Positions 14,646 to 22,782 of a stretch of 32,797 nt of DNA are shown here, in pieces; the stretch's first letter is position 1, and each line of letters starts with the position of its first letter. Location of the stretch: the NCBI GenBank assembly GCA_019459485.1, contig JAIBEZ010000103.1:1-32797 (forward strand), read 5' to 3'. Below the pieces are notes generated by a model. It was not told the origin of the DNA. It worked only from the letters and a program-made list of their open reading frames with translations, and did not search any database. The position numbers and the translations under genes are program-made. Source of the DNA: Prolixibacteraceae bacterium (GTDB taxonomy: Bacteria > Bacteroidota > Bacteroidia > Bacteroidales > Prolixibacteraceae).

Positions 14646-15096
14646 TCATTGAATTATTATTGGAAATAAATCTGTTTTTGCAATTGTGGTTCCTGTGTCA
14701 GATGTTTTCATACTAATAATTTGAGAGTGAAGCCATATAGTATCTCCAATGTTTAATGTACCATGTTGCCATAAATTAAACGTAAAATCAATTGAATCAG
14801 ATCTATTGGTTAATAATGCTTTATTAACCAATATACCATACTTTGCTCCCGTTTTACTTAGTTCCTGCCAAATTTGAAAACCTTGTGGTGCGAGTTCATC
14901 TATCGTTATATTATAGATAACCTTGGTTTTCATTGTAGTGTTTTTTATAGTCTTTATTTCCTTTATCATCCCTGTAAAATTGTATTTAATTGAATTTCCG
15001 GGTTTTACTTCTGGTTCAGGAACTGGGGGTTGATCTGATTTATCGCAAGAAAAAAGTGTAAATAATAAAATACTAAGTATTATCAGTTTTTTTCAT
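14646..15096 (-). pseudogene. lipoprotein, frameshifted at a 7-A run after the start codon
   Basis: The body frame encodes a lipoprotein signal (KKLIILSILLFTLFSC, lipobox Cys) and then DKSDQPPVPEPEVKPGNSI and a beta-rich domain ending KTDLFPIIIQ; no family is recognised. The only suitable ATG (15094-15096) is followed by seven A bases (15087-15093) and is one base out of frame, so translation would stop after MKKTDNT. One A fewer would restore MKKLIILS. The ATG overlaps the TGA of the upstream gene (ATGA), so the two genes were coupled. Causes could be real decay, slippage-based switching or an assembly error. A shorter start at 14969 is open but would lack the export signal. Confidence 0.65.
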
Positions 15097-15857
15097 GTTG
15101 ATTGATTTTTTGGTTTTTGATTTTCAAGATTAATAAGTTTTTGTTCTAATTCTTCAGTTTTAAGCCAATCGCCTTCCTTTTTAGCTTTTGAGATGTTGCT
15201 TTGAATATTTTTGCGCTGTCGTTTATAGGCTTCTTCAGGCAATTCCTTTTGCTGCATTTCTTCAGCAATATCCTTTAGTTTATTCGCAATGTATTCGCCT
15301 GCGTTTTCTCTGGCATTTATCCATTTTAGAGTGGTTGATGGTGTTTTTGTAATTAATTCAGGGTGAAACTTTTCAAACGAGGCTTGCTCTAAAGCTTCAG
15401 TCAATTGCTTTGTATTAAATCCTTTGTAAATATGTGGATTATAGGTAATCATTCGGAAATACTCCAACAATTCAGAATAACTTAATTGATAGATCTGGTC
15501 GGAAGTGATTGTTTTTTGTAGTTCTTCAGCCCGATGAGTTTCAATCTCTCTGGAAAGTTCCATCAATACTTTATATTCTAACCGGTTATCTTGCCAGTAA
15601 TGCCAGCTTTCTTCACGTTTTTCTTTAATGTATTGTTCTATTTGTTCGAGTGATTTCCATTTGTGGTGATCTTTGTACGCAAAGTACATTTCATCATGCT
15701 CACCATTTGCAATTCTTACATTTCTCTCATTATCGCTTTTAATTATGCTGTCAGGATAACGGATATACTTACCCGAAGGTTTTTTTGTTGGTTTTGAAAC
15801 AGCAGCAATGATAACTACTATAATGATGAGACCTACAATCCATGCCATATGATTCAT
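15093..15857 (-). CDS. membrane-anchored protein of unknown function
   Basis: A 254-residue protein with one N-terminal membrane helix (AWIVGLIIIVVIIAAV) followed by a highly charged, mainly helical domain rich in Glu, Lys and Gln, with coiled-coil-like stretches near the C-terminus (EEAYKRQRKNIQSNISKAKK, LKTEELEQKLINLE). I recognise no family. The stop overlaps the start of the lipoprotein gene, so they form a two-gene unit. The start could also be the second ATG, three codons in. A+T content seems higher than in the flanking core genes, which hints at an accessory origin. Confidence 0.7.
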   Translation of the reverse strand: MNHMAWIVGLIIIVVIIAAVSKPTKKPSGKYIRYPDSIIKSDNERNVRIANGEHDEMYFAYKDHHKWKSLEQIEQYIKEKREESWHYWQDNRLEYKVLMELSREIETHRAEELQKTITSDQIYQLSYSELLEYFRMITYNPHIYKGFNTKQLTEALEQASFEKFHPELITKTPSTTLKWINARENAGEYIANKLKDIAEEMQQKELPEEAYKRQRKNIQSNISKAKKEGDWLKTEELEQKLINLENQKPKNQST

Positions 15858-15923
15858 TTTTTGGTTTATCCAAGCAAGTTATGACAATTGGATGGAATAA
15901 AAAAACTTCGTGCTATTCGTTTT

Positions 15924-15988
15924 CGTCGGCTAAAGTCAGACGGCAAAGGATATCGCTTTTGTCTCAATAATTGCGATACTCTTTGCCG
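15924..15988. repeat. family D REP-like hairpin, copy 2, with nested stem
   Basis: cgtcggctaaagtcagacgg is a near copy of the element at 14413. It runs into cggcaaag (15941-15948), which pairs with ctttgccg (15981-15988), and inside that tatcgc (15951-15956) pairs with gcgata (15973-15978). A T run follows on the plus strand. It lies in the 200-base gap upstream of the two-gene unit and downstream of xseB. Confidence 0.65.
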
Positions 15989-16023
15989 TTTTTTTTTGAG
16001 AATGATTTGAAGAATTCCAGTTC

Positions 16024-16061
16024 TGTTTTTTCTGAAAACTGAGACTGACCAGTGATATTTA
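16024..16061 (-). repeat. family A stop-codon repeat, copy 4
   Basis: On the minus strand, from the TAA of xseB, it reads taaatatcactggtcagtct and then cagttttcagaaaaaacag. The polarity relative to the finished gene is the same as in the other three copies. Confidence 0.75.
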
Positions 16062-16259
16062 CTGGTTCATGTCCTTCAAAATCTTCTCAACTTCTGCCTC
16101 CGTTTTGTGCAGTTTGTCTTTGCAGATGGTGATCAGCGCCGAAACACGGTTCACCTGTTCCGAAAGTTCATCCACATCCAGTTCTTCGTTTTCAATTTTC
16201 TCCAGAATTTCTTCAATTTCTGTAATCGCTTCTTTGTAAGTTACTTTTTTCGTTGCCAT
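16059..16259 (-). CDS. xseB: exodeoxyribonuclease VII small subunit
   Basis: A 66-residue helical protein (YKEAITEIEEILEKIENEEL then DVDELSEQVNRVSALITICK) matching XseB in length and helix pattern. Several copies bind each XseA to form exonuclease VII, which degrades single-stranded DNA into oligonucleotides. It follows xseA on the same strand, separated by 166 bases of repeat DNA rather than the usual short overlap. Confidence 0.92.
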   Translation of the reverse strand: MATKKVTYKEAITEIEEILEKIENEELDVDELSEQVNRVSALITICKDKLHKTEAEVEKILKDMNQ

Positions 16260-16263
16260 ATCA

Positions 16264-16297
16264 ATTTAGTTCAAAGTTTCAAGTTCCATGTTTCAAG
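16264..16297 (-). repeat. family C start-codon repeat, copy 2
   Basis: On the minus strand it reads gcaacttgaaacatggaact and then tgaaactttgaact, ending just before the xseB ATG. The orientation relative to the start codon is the same as in the other copies. Confidence 0.75.
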
Positions 16298-16317
16298 TTG
16301 CGCTTCGATTGGACGTC

Positions 16318-16338
16318 ATGCTGAACTTGTTTCAGCAT
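16318..16338. repeat. palindrome atgctgaa-N5-ttcagcat
   Basis: A perfect 8-bp inverted repeat around cttgt, between xseA and xseB. From memory, very similar palindromes recur between genes in many Bacteroidota genomes. It might act as a processing or attenuation site in the xseA-xseB message. Confidence 0.55.
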
Positions 16339-16425
16339 CCCTCAATATTTCAATACGCTAAAGTCATTAAAACCAACTATTTTAGTCTGATTTTACTTCA
16401 TTCTTATTTGAATATTCAATATTGA

Positions 16426-17877
16426 TCATTGTTTATTGGATATTTTCTTTACCGTGCTTTCCACTTTTCCATCGCTCAGCCTGGTTTCAAGAATATCACC
16501 GGTTTTTATCTGCTCAACCGATTTCAGAATCTTTCCGTTCAGCATTGTCAGTGAATAGCCACGTTTCAGGATATTTTGCGGATCGACCAGCCGCAATTTT
16601 TCCTGAATCGAATTCAGGTTTTTCTTTTCAGTTTTGATGGTTTCAATACTTCTGAATTTTATCAGGTTCTGAAATTGCTGCAAAAGACTTTTGTTTTTCA
16701 AAACCTGTTGCCGAAAGGCGAAATTCAGTTTGTTGCCCGATTGTTCCAATAAATGATCTTGTCGTGTGACGTATCGGTGGGTTTGGTTTTTTGCAATTGC
16801 AGAGATTTGCTTCAAATCCGAGAACTGATTTTTCAGGAAAGCCTCCGACCTGTTTACCAGTTGAATCCGGGCTATGTTGAGTCGGTTTTGCTGGGAAACA
16901 ATCATTTTATTTACAAGGTTGTTTAACTGATCGGCTGCATCGTTCAGCCGGTTTTTATTTTCTTCGAGCTGATCATTTACCAGTTCGGTAAAATGTTTCT
17001 CCAATTCGTTCAGTTGCTGCGAAAACTGCAATGCTCCCGTAATCAGGAACTCGGCAACAGCGGTGGGCGTTTTCATCTTGGTGTGCGCTACCAGGTCAAT
17101 CACAGTGTCGTCTTTGTCGTGCCCAATGCCGGTTATCACCGGAAGTGGAAATTGTGCCACATTGAAGGCGAGTTCGTAATTGTCGAAACAAGCCAGATCA
17201 ATTTGCGCTCCCCCGCCACGAATAATCACCACGGTATCAAACAAATCCTCGTATTCAAAAATCTGCTCAAGTGCTTTGGTGATGCTTCCCGGAGCTTCAT
17301 TTCCCTGCATCACCGCCGGAAACAGTTTGGTGTAAAAAATAAATTTGTGCGGATTTTTGTGCAATTGATCCAAGAAATCCTGCAATCCCGCGGCAGTGGG
17401 CGAGGAGATGATCGCGATACGCTGAGGAACCAGAGGCAATTCGAGTTCCTTGTTCATTTCGAGTACTCCATCTTCTTCTAGTCGCCGGATAATTTCACGG
17501 CGCTGCCTTGCCATGTCGCCCAGTGTATACACCGGATCAATGTCGCGGATGTTCAGGCTGAAACCATATACTTCGTGGTATTCAATTTTTGCCTGTAAAA
17601 GCACTTTCAGCCCTTCAGTAAAAACCTGACCGGTGGTAGTTTCGAAATACGGTTTGAGCATCCTGAAAGTGTACGACCAAATGGTCGCGCGGCAACGGGC
17701 AATTACGGTGTCGGTTCCCTGTTCAGTTTCTATCAGGTCGAGGTAACAATGGCCGCTTCGGTTGACAGTCATTTCACTGATTTCGGCTTTCACCCAAACC
17801 GGCATCGCAAAAGTGTCGTCCAGACTACCTTTTACCTGTCGCTGTAATTCAAAGAGAGAAAGTTGCTGGTCGTTCAT
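16426..17877 (-). CDS. xseA: exodeoxyribonuclease VII large subunit
   Basis: The catalytic subunit of exonuclease VII, 483 residues. An N-terminal OB-fold (about 10-115) contains MPVWVKAEISEMTVNRSGHC. The catalytic region has VIIRGGGAQIDLACFDNYEL and GIGHDKDDTVIDLVAHTKMK followed by TPTAVAEFL. A long coiled-coil segment follows to about 420 (NELEKHFTELVNDQLEENKN), and a C-terminal motif has GYSLTMLNGK. The start is the ATG at 17875-17877 (MNDQQLSLFELQRQ). The 20 residues open upstream (ETWNLKLGTYL) are family C repeat DNA, so a longer start would be wrong. xseB follows. Confidence 0.95.
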   Translation of the reverse strand: MNDQQLSLFELQRQVKGSLDDTFAMPVWVKAEISEMTVNRSGHCYLDLIETEQGTDTVIARCRATIWSYTFRMLKPYFETTTGQVFTEGLKVLLQAKIEYHEVYGFSLNIRDIDPVYTLGDMARQRREIIRRLEEDGVLEMNKELELPLVPQRIAIISSPTAAGLQDFLDQLHKNPHKFIFYTKLFPAVMQGNEAPGSITKALEQIFEYEDLFDTVVIIRGGGAQIDLACFDNYELAFNVAQFPLPVITGIGHDKDDTVIDLVAHTKMKTPTAVAEFLITGALQFSQQLNELEKHFTELVNDQLEENKNRLNDAADQLNNLVNKMIVSQQNRLNIARIQLVNRSEAFLKNQFSDLKQISAIAKNQTHRYVTRQDHLLEQSGNKLNFAFRQQVLKNKSLLQQFQNLIKFRSIETIKTEKKNLNSIQEKLRLVDPQNILKRGYSLTMLNGKILKSVEQIKTGDILETRLSDGKVESTVKKISNKQ

Positions 17878-17879
17878 TA

Positions 17880-17914
17880 AATAAGTTCCAAGTTTCAAGT
17901 TCCAGGTTTCAAGT
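17880..17914 (-). repeat. family C start-codon repeat, copy 3
   Basis: On the minus strand it reads aaacttgaaacctggaactt and then gaaacttggaactta, ending five bases before the xseA ATG. It is the closest match to the copy at 5926. Confidence 0.8.
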
Positions 17915-18001
17915 TTGTTCCTTCGACGCCTTCTCAATCTCGACGTGAGCGTTCGACTGAGCCCACGCCGAAGTCTAACGCTTAGGGTGCTGTTTCACAG
18001 C

Positions 18002-18027
18002 CTTCCGTCTCCGGACTCCGGTCTTCC
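18002..18027. repeat. family B repeat copy after the subtilase gene
   Basis: cttccgtctccggactccgg followed by tcttcc resembles the right arm of the 7839-7911 element. It lies 15 bases beyond the stop of the minus-strand subtilase gene. Between here and xseA are more repeat-like bits (17935-17985, gttcgactgagcccacgccg). Confidence 0.6.
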
Positions 18028-18041
18028 AAAAGATCGTTTAT

Positions 18042-19691
18042 TTATCGTTCTATTTTCAACAGTTTTACCCGTTCATCTTTTCCTTCGGAGCGAATGTTCA
18101 ATATTAATAATCCATCAGGCAAGTTAAAAAGATTATTCAATAAAATTTCCTCTGTATTTTTGAACGCAGACTTCCAAAGTAAAATTCCCTGAAGGTTGTA
18201 AATGCTGATCAAACAGTTGTCTGCAGAAACCGGATTCATATTTTGTATCAGAAGATAATCGCTGAAGGGATTGGGTGAAACCATCCAATCTTTTTGAGTT
18301 TTTAAATTGTTTGTACTATTCACTTTCAGGTATTTATCAGCTTTTTCGAAATCAGGAATTCCATAACCCAACAACGAATCCGGATTGCTGTATTGATGGG
18401 CACTTTGTTCGATGGCCATTTTTACCTGTTTGACATTGGCCCAGGGATTTGCCTGCAACAAACATGCACCCATTCCGGCCATAACAGGCGATGAGAAAGA
18501 AGTTCCGCTCGAAGTGCCCAACACACCGCCACTGGTTACCAGATAGGTTGCAGAACCCATTGCGGCAACATTTGGTTTTACGGCTCCACCAAAAGCCGGT
18601 CCAACAGAGCTGAATGATGCGCGAATGCCATTTTTATCGACTGCTGCAATGGCGAGTACATTTTCGCCGTCAGAAGGTGCGATGATTCGTTTCCATGAAT
18701 TACTGCCTTCGTTTCCGGCGCTCGAGAAAACAAGTATTCCTTTCTGAAAAGCCATGTTGGCTCCCTGTGTCACCCGTGTTGTTTTTCCATCCAAATCAGC
18801 AAACGGATGGTTCATTTTCGGACTGTCAAAATCGTAATAACCAAGCGATGAATTTATCACATCAACACCTAAACTATCGGCCAGCTCGGCAGCAGCGACC
18901 CAATTGTCTTCTTCAACTAAATATTCGGTAGCTACATCTTCTGAGCGGAACAGATAAAAAGAGGCATCAGGCGAGGTGCCAATCAGCGAACCGGGAAGAT
19001 TGCCTCCCATGCACGAAAGTACGCTCATTCCGTGGGTATGTTGCTGGTAAAAATCCGACTTAGGATTTACAAAATCGCGTTTGCCAAGTATTCTGTTACT
19101 ATTGCGCAAGCTGTCGAAAGCTGCGATTTGATCGACATGCCAAAAACCTGCATCCAGAACAGCAATCTGAATTCCTTTTCCGCGGAAGCCCTGATTGTGC
19201 AAATACTGACCGTTTAACTGGCTTAACTGGTTGTAGGCATTTCCGTAGTCTAAAGGTGAAACAGCTGAAATTTCTTCGGATTCGGATTCATTAAATTTGT
19301 TCCGGACCAATTTTAAAATATTTGCAGGTTTGGTCAACTGAACCATCTGGACAAACGGAAGCGTTGCAATGGACTTGATCAGAACAGTATCTGCAGTCCT
19401 GACTGTTGCGCCGTTTAGCCATTTCGATGTATGTACCAATTCCAGTCCAAGCTTCCGGAGCGAATCCAAATAAACAGGCGATACTGGCAAATCGGTTTCG
19501 TCGACGGCAATGTGCTGTTTGATGCGTCGGTTGATAGCCCGCTGCGATAGAAATTCTTCGGGTTGGTTGATCTGATAGGACGTTCCTTTTTTATCAGTCA
19601 GCTTTACCCAATAGGTATTTGGCTGATTCTGGGCCGATAGGAATAAGCCTGTCAGCATTGTAAATAGAAGGAATATCCATTTCTTTTTCAT
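18042..19691 (-). CDS. secreted subtilisin-like serine protease (S8) with type IX secretion tail
   Basis: A 549-residue exported protease. Signal peptide 1-20; a propeptide-like region to about 165; the S8 catalytic domain with Asp180 (IAVLDAG), His220 (HTHGMS), oxyanion Asn327 (SSAGNEG) and Ser398 (GTSFSSP), so all catalytic residues are present. The final 80 residues (WMVSPNPFSDYLLIQN ... LPDGLLILNI) match the Por secretion type A sorting domain, so export by the type IX system and surface anchoring or release are expected. It starts 9 bases after the MORN-like gene, which implies co-transcription. Confidence 0.92.
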   Translation of the reverse strand: MKKKWIFLLFTMLTGLFLSAQNQPNTYWVKLTDKKGTSYQINQPEEFLSQRAINRRIKQHIAVDETDLPVSPVYLDSLRKLGLELVHTSKWLNGATVRTADTVLIKSIATLPFVQMVQLTKPANILKLVRNKFNESESEEISAVSPLDYGNAYNQLSQLNGQYLHNQGFRGKGIQIAVLDAGFWHVDQIAAFDSLRNSNRILGKRDFVNPKSDFYQQHTHGMSVLSCMGGNLPGSLIGTSPDASFYLFRSEDVATEYLVEEDNWVAAAELADSLGVDVINSSLGYYDFDSPKMNHPFADLDGKTTRVTQGANMAFQKGILVFSSAGNEGSNSWKRIIAPSDGENVLAIAAVDKNGIRASFSSVGPAFGGAVKPNVAAMGSATYLVTSGGVLGTSSGTSFSSPVMAGMGACLLQANPWANVKQVKMAIEQSAHQYSNPDSLLGYGIPDFEKADKYLKVNSTNNLKTQKDWMVSPNPFSDYLLIQNMNPVSADNCLISIYNLQGILLWKSAFKNTEEILLNNLFNLPDGLLILNIRSEGKDERVKLLKIER

Positions 19692-19700
19692 GTCAGGAAG

Positions 19701-20501
19701 TTATCGGATTTTCATCAACTCCATATATTCTTCAGGATTTTGCATAAATTTCTCCGGATCGGGAATATTTTCTTCCCTGGTTTTGAATGTACCTGACTGA
19801 GCCGCATCAATGCTGTCCTGAACTTCCGGGTTTAATAAAGTTCCCAATTCAAATTTCAGGGTGTACAATAAAATACCGCTTTTGTCGAAATATTTCCAGT
19901 CTTTATCGCGAACATCGGCAGTGTAGTTGGCATCCAGTTCAAGTGTTCCGTCAGCAAACCAGGTTTTAAACGGTCCGTTTCGCATTCCTTCCGAGTATTC
20001 ACATTCCAGAAAAGTCTTTCCATCCTGAAAAAATGAACGGTAAAGTCCGTTTAACTTGTCTTCTTTCCAGTTTGATTCTTCAAGCAGTTCACCTGTTTGG
20101 TACCAGCGTTTGGAAACACCGTTTTTTTGCCCGTTCAGATAGTTTTCAGCCGATACTATTTTTGTCTCCCTTAAATAGCTCCATTCTCCGGTTTTCTTTT
20201 GCCCGATGTATTTCCCCTGAGCAATCAGATTGCCACCTTCATCGTACAAACGGGCATCCGAAAGCTCACTTCCTTCAACAAAATTCAGAACCGCTTTTAA
20301 TTTTCCGTTCGGATGAAAACGTTTCATTTCGCCCACCGGCTGATCATTTTTAAAAGTTCCCTGATACAGTAATTTACCTTCGGCATCTTTTTTTGTCCAG
20401 AAACCTTGTTTCCGCCCATGTTCATCAATTTGATTAACAGTGTTTTGGGCAACAGTACTTCCAGCGAAAAGAAGAATAATACAAACAATCAATACACGCA
20501 T
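19701..20501 (-). CDS. secreted MORN-repeat / YwqK-like protein
   Basis: A 266-residue protein with a signal peptide (1-18, LLFAGSTVAQ) and about seven repeats of the MORN-variant type, each near Y.NGK..G....y..dG.l: RKQGFWTKKDAEGKLLYQGT, GEMKRFHPNGKLKAVLNF, KNGVSKRWYQTGELLEESNW, NGLYRSFFQDGKTFLECEY and NGPFKTWFADGTLELDANY. This is the YwqK/antitoxin-like repeat family common as secreted proteins in Bacteroidota; its function is unknown and the antitoxin label is not supported here. It is the first gene of a pair with the subtilase, nine bases apart. Confidence 0.85.
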   Translation of the reverse strand: MRVLIVCIILLFAGSTVAQNTVNQIDEHGRKQGFWTKKDAEGKLLYQGTFKNDQPVGEMKRFHPNGKLKAVLNFVEGSELSDARLYDEGGNLIAQGKYIGQKKTGEWSYLRETKIVSAENYLNGQKNGVSKRWYQTGELLEESNWKEDKLNGLYRSFFQDGKTFLECEYSEGMRNGPFKTWFADGTLELDANYTADVRDKDWKYFDKSGILLYTLKFELGTLLNPEVQDSIDAAQSGTFKTREENIPDPEKFMQNPEEYMELMKIR

Positions 20502-20611
20502 AATTTATACTTTTAACGAACCACGAAGTTAAAGATTTATTTTGCGGAAACAGTTTTTCAAATTTCTCATTTTCGGGGATGCTTTTCGAAAATTCATTGG
20601 AGATTTAATTA

Positions 20612-20619
20612 TATTTTTG
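20612..20619 (+). promoter_or_regulatory. possible -7 box for the GNAT gene
   Basis: TATTTTTG matches TAnnTTTG and ends 19 bases before the ATG. The nearest TTG (20597-20599) is too close for a -33 box, so support is partial. Confidence 0.4.
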
Positions 20620-20638
20620 GTTTGAAAAAACAATTCTC

Positions 20639-21106
20639 ATGCATCCAATCCAATCAACCGAATTTATCCGGACTACCAGTGAAAACAACGATTTCAAACA
20701 AATGGTCAATGCTCTGGACGAAGATCTTAATCAACGAAATGGCGATATACAAAGGCAATACGACCAGTACAATAAAATTGACAAAATAAAACATGCAATC
20801 GTAATTTATGTCGATGAAAAACCGGTTGGCTGCGGTTGTTTCAAACGGTATGACGACGAAACAGTAGAAATGAAGCGGATGTTTGTCCTTCCCGAAATGC
20901 GGGGAAAAAGGCTTGCAGCTAAATTACTTCAGGAGTTGGAAACATGGGCAATTGAGGAAGGTTTTCACAAAGCGGTGCTCGAAACCGGAAGGCGTCAGGT
21001 GGAAGCCCAACGCCTTTATTCGGTTGCAGGTTATTCAAGAACTGAAAATTATGGACAATATGTTGGAATGGAAGATAGCATTTGCTACAGAAAGAAATTG
21101 AAATAG
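20639..21106 (+). CDS. GNAT family N-acetyltransferase
   Basis: An acetyl-CoA-dependent transferase of 155 residues with the GNAT core: beta-4 and acetyl-CoA loop in VEMKRMFVLPEMRGKRLAAK, helix KLLQELETWAIEEGF, and beta-5 onward in AVLETGRRQVEAQRLYSVAG followed by Y. It resembles small-molecule or amino-acid acetyltransferases with the pattern E(T/S)G..q.eA..lY...Gy. The substrate cannot be inferred. It stands alone between a divergent gene and a strong terminator. Confidence 0.88.
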   Translation: MHPIQSTEFIRTTSENNDFKQMVNALDEDLNQRNGDIQRQYDQYNKIDKIKHAIVIYVDEKPVGCGCFKRYDDETVEMKRMFVLPEMRGKRLAAKLLQELETWAIEEGFHKAVLETGRRQVEAQRLYSVAGYSRTENYGQYVGMEDSICYRKKLK

Positions 21107-21116
21107 AATATTAAAA

Positions 21117-21150
21117 AAAAAGCCCCTCCGGAATCTCCGGCAGGGCTTTT
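21117..21150 (+). terminator. rho-independent terminator after the GNAT gene
   Basis: agccc and ccgga (21121-21132) pair with tccgg and gggct across an ATC loop, with A and T runs either side. It lies about 10 bases after the stop codon. Confidence 0.85.
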
Positions 21151-21417
21151 ATGTTTATGTAATTTTACTTCGGTCTTCCGACTTCAGTCTTCTAACTTAT
21201 TATTTGACTTCTTCAAAGATTTATCTGGTTGTTTATTAGTGTTTTATGATGTTTATGTACAAATATGGTACAAATGTTCGATTAATAAATAGAATGCTTA
21301 AATTGTTGATATGCAAATCTATGAATGATTTTGTATAAACATATAGAAAAATGAGTCTAAAATAACATTTTAAGGTCTTTTTGCTTTGTAATCTAATTAT
21401 TTGGCTGACATATAATA
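21151..21417. other. A+T-rich intergenic stretch
   Basis: No gene is supported. It includes a family B-like segment (21167-21198, acttcggtcttccgacttca then gtcttctaactt) and otherwise unstructured A+T-rich DNA up to the terminator of the next minus-strand gene. Confidence 0.5.
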
Positions 21418-21450
21418 AAAAAACCGCTCCCTGAAAGAAAGCGGTTTTAA
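21418..21450 (-). terminator. rho-independent terminator of the DUF6266 gene
   Basis: aaaaccgct (21420-21428) pairs with agcggtttt (21440-21448). On the minus strand the stem is followed by a T run, about 20 bases after the stop codon. Confidence 0.85.
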
Positions 21451-21468
21451 GCATTTAGCCTTAACTGA

Positions 21469-22116
21469 TTAATCAATGAAGACGTTGATTGGACCAGCAT
21501 AAACACTGTTCGATAAAATCGACTGGTTTAAATTCTGGAATGCAATAAAGCACTCTACCTGATCACCAGCAAACGTTGAAGGAACGTCAATTGTTTGAGC
21601 GCATGCAGACCTTTCATTGCCACCAATAACTGTGATCGCTTTCTGCTTGGCAGGATTGTAAACAACCAAAATAACCTTATCGAAGGTGTTTGCAGTTGTG
21701 TCCTGAGAATTATCTTCCCAGGTAAAATCAATCTGACCAGGATTTGAAGATTGAATCTGAGGATTCATAGCTCCAGGAAGAGAACCACGAGAAACCAATG
21801 CACTGGCATAGTCGATGAAATATTCAGGATAACTGCCTGAAAGTGCATTGTTCAGGTTGTAGGACATAGCGCTGTTGAAAGCTGTCATTTTCACAGCGTA
21901 GTTCTTAAAGCCAATTCTCAAAAATGGGGTTAATGGTTGTAAGAATCTGAGAGCAGCACCAAACCGGGCCCGTTGGTCCAGTTGTGCTTCTGTTTTAGGG
22001 TTTGATACACTGGCCGCTTTTCCACGCATATAATCAATGCCTTTCCAGTTGCCTCCGATGACTGTACCGACCTTGCCGGAGAAGCCACCCAAAATGCCTT
22101 TTTTAATTGTACCCAT
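21469..22116 (-). CDS. DUF6266 family protein
   Basis: A 215-residue protein whose N-terminus (MGTIKKGILGGFSGKVGTVI then GGNWKGIDYMR) is the hallmark of DUF6266, a family abundant and often multi-copy in Bacteroidota. LRIGFKNYAVKMTAFNSAMS follows and the C-terminal half is beta-rich (VILVVYNPAKQKAITVIGG). There is no signal peptide. Function is unknown; its frequent company with accessory DNA is recollection. It is monocistronic, with its own terminator. A -7 box is seen upstream at 22196-22203. Confidence 0.85.
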   Translation of the reverse strand: MGTIKKGILGGFSGKVGTVIGGNWKGIDYMRGKAASVSNPKTEAQLDQRARFGAALRFLQPLTPFLRIGFKNYAVKMTAFNSAMSYNLNNALSGSYPEYFIDYASALVSRGSLPGAMNPQIQSSNPGQIDFTWEDNSQDTTANTFDKVILVVYNPAKQKAITVIGGNERSACAQTIDVPSTFAGDQVECFIAFQNLNQSILSNSVYAGPINVFID

Positions 22117-22195
22117 GACGGTAATTTTAAATTGTTTGTACTTAGACTTGGTATGGACTTGGTACGAACCAAACCCGACCTTGTCTTTATCGATA

Positions 22196-22203
22196 CAAAG
22201 GTA
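22196..22203 (-). promoter_or_regulatory. possible -7 box for the DUF6266 gene
   Basis: TACCTTTG on the minus strand matches TAnnTTTG, about 80 bases before the ATG. No -33 TTG is apparent. The leader between them contains two direct copies of taccaagtc. Confidence 0.4.
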
Positions 22204-22585
22204 TAGGTGGAATATGGTAATGCTTGATATTGAGTATGCTATGCGTTAGGATGCGTTCCTTTGCTTTAACATTACTAATACGACCATATTTGATTTTTTT
22301 CAGTCTTTCAATTTAGAGAATGCCGTTAAAAACCCTTTTTCAAGAAAAAGAAATGGCAAATTTCGGGTATGATGATGATGTGCTGTTGAAATGGGAAATA
22401 ACTGGCACCGGGAGGTGCGTGGGCAGTTATTCTCATTTCAATAGCATGATGAAACGATCAATACAGGCTGAACAAAGCGACAATGATCGGGAACCGGTTT
22501 TATGGGGCAAACAATTCGCAGGTAAAAATAAGTAGAAATGCTGTTGTCGTGGGTAGGGAAAGGTGTGGGTGTTGAGGCACGAAAC

Positions 22586-22782
22586 ACTTACACGTGGGGT
22601 GCTGAAGCTGGTGAGGTGAACGAAATGAATTAGAGAGCGGCGACGCGAGGAACGAGCGTCAAAGCGAACGGTTGAATGAGTGAGACGAACCGGCTGTAAG
22701 CACATGGCCATGCGCGAATGATCCTTTATTTTTACCTGCACCATTAAAGGGCGGTGGGGCTTTTGTGGCTTTTGTTTTCCGG
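22586..22782 (+). repeat. diverged direct repeat unit, copy 1
   Basis: It begins near gtggggtgctgaagctggtg with gaacgaaatgaa and ends with ctgcaccattaaagggcggt, ggggcttttgtggc and a ttttccgg tail (22736-22782). The order of words matches copy 2 about 390 bases further on. Confidence 0.55.

Noticed and set aside
19701-20501. Toxin-antitoxin antitoxin, the label often attached to YwqK-like proteins
   Set aside because: The protein is secreted and is paired with a subtilase, with no toxin gene nearby.
21236-21454. A 72-codon hydrophobic minus-strand gene
   Set aside because: It starts inside the terminator of the DUF6266 gene and is composed of A+T-rich codons only.
22320-22535. A 71-codon plus-strand gene
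   Set aside because: No recognisable pattern, no promoter box, and it runs into the repeat region; too weak to report as a gene.
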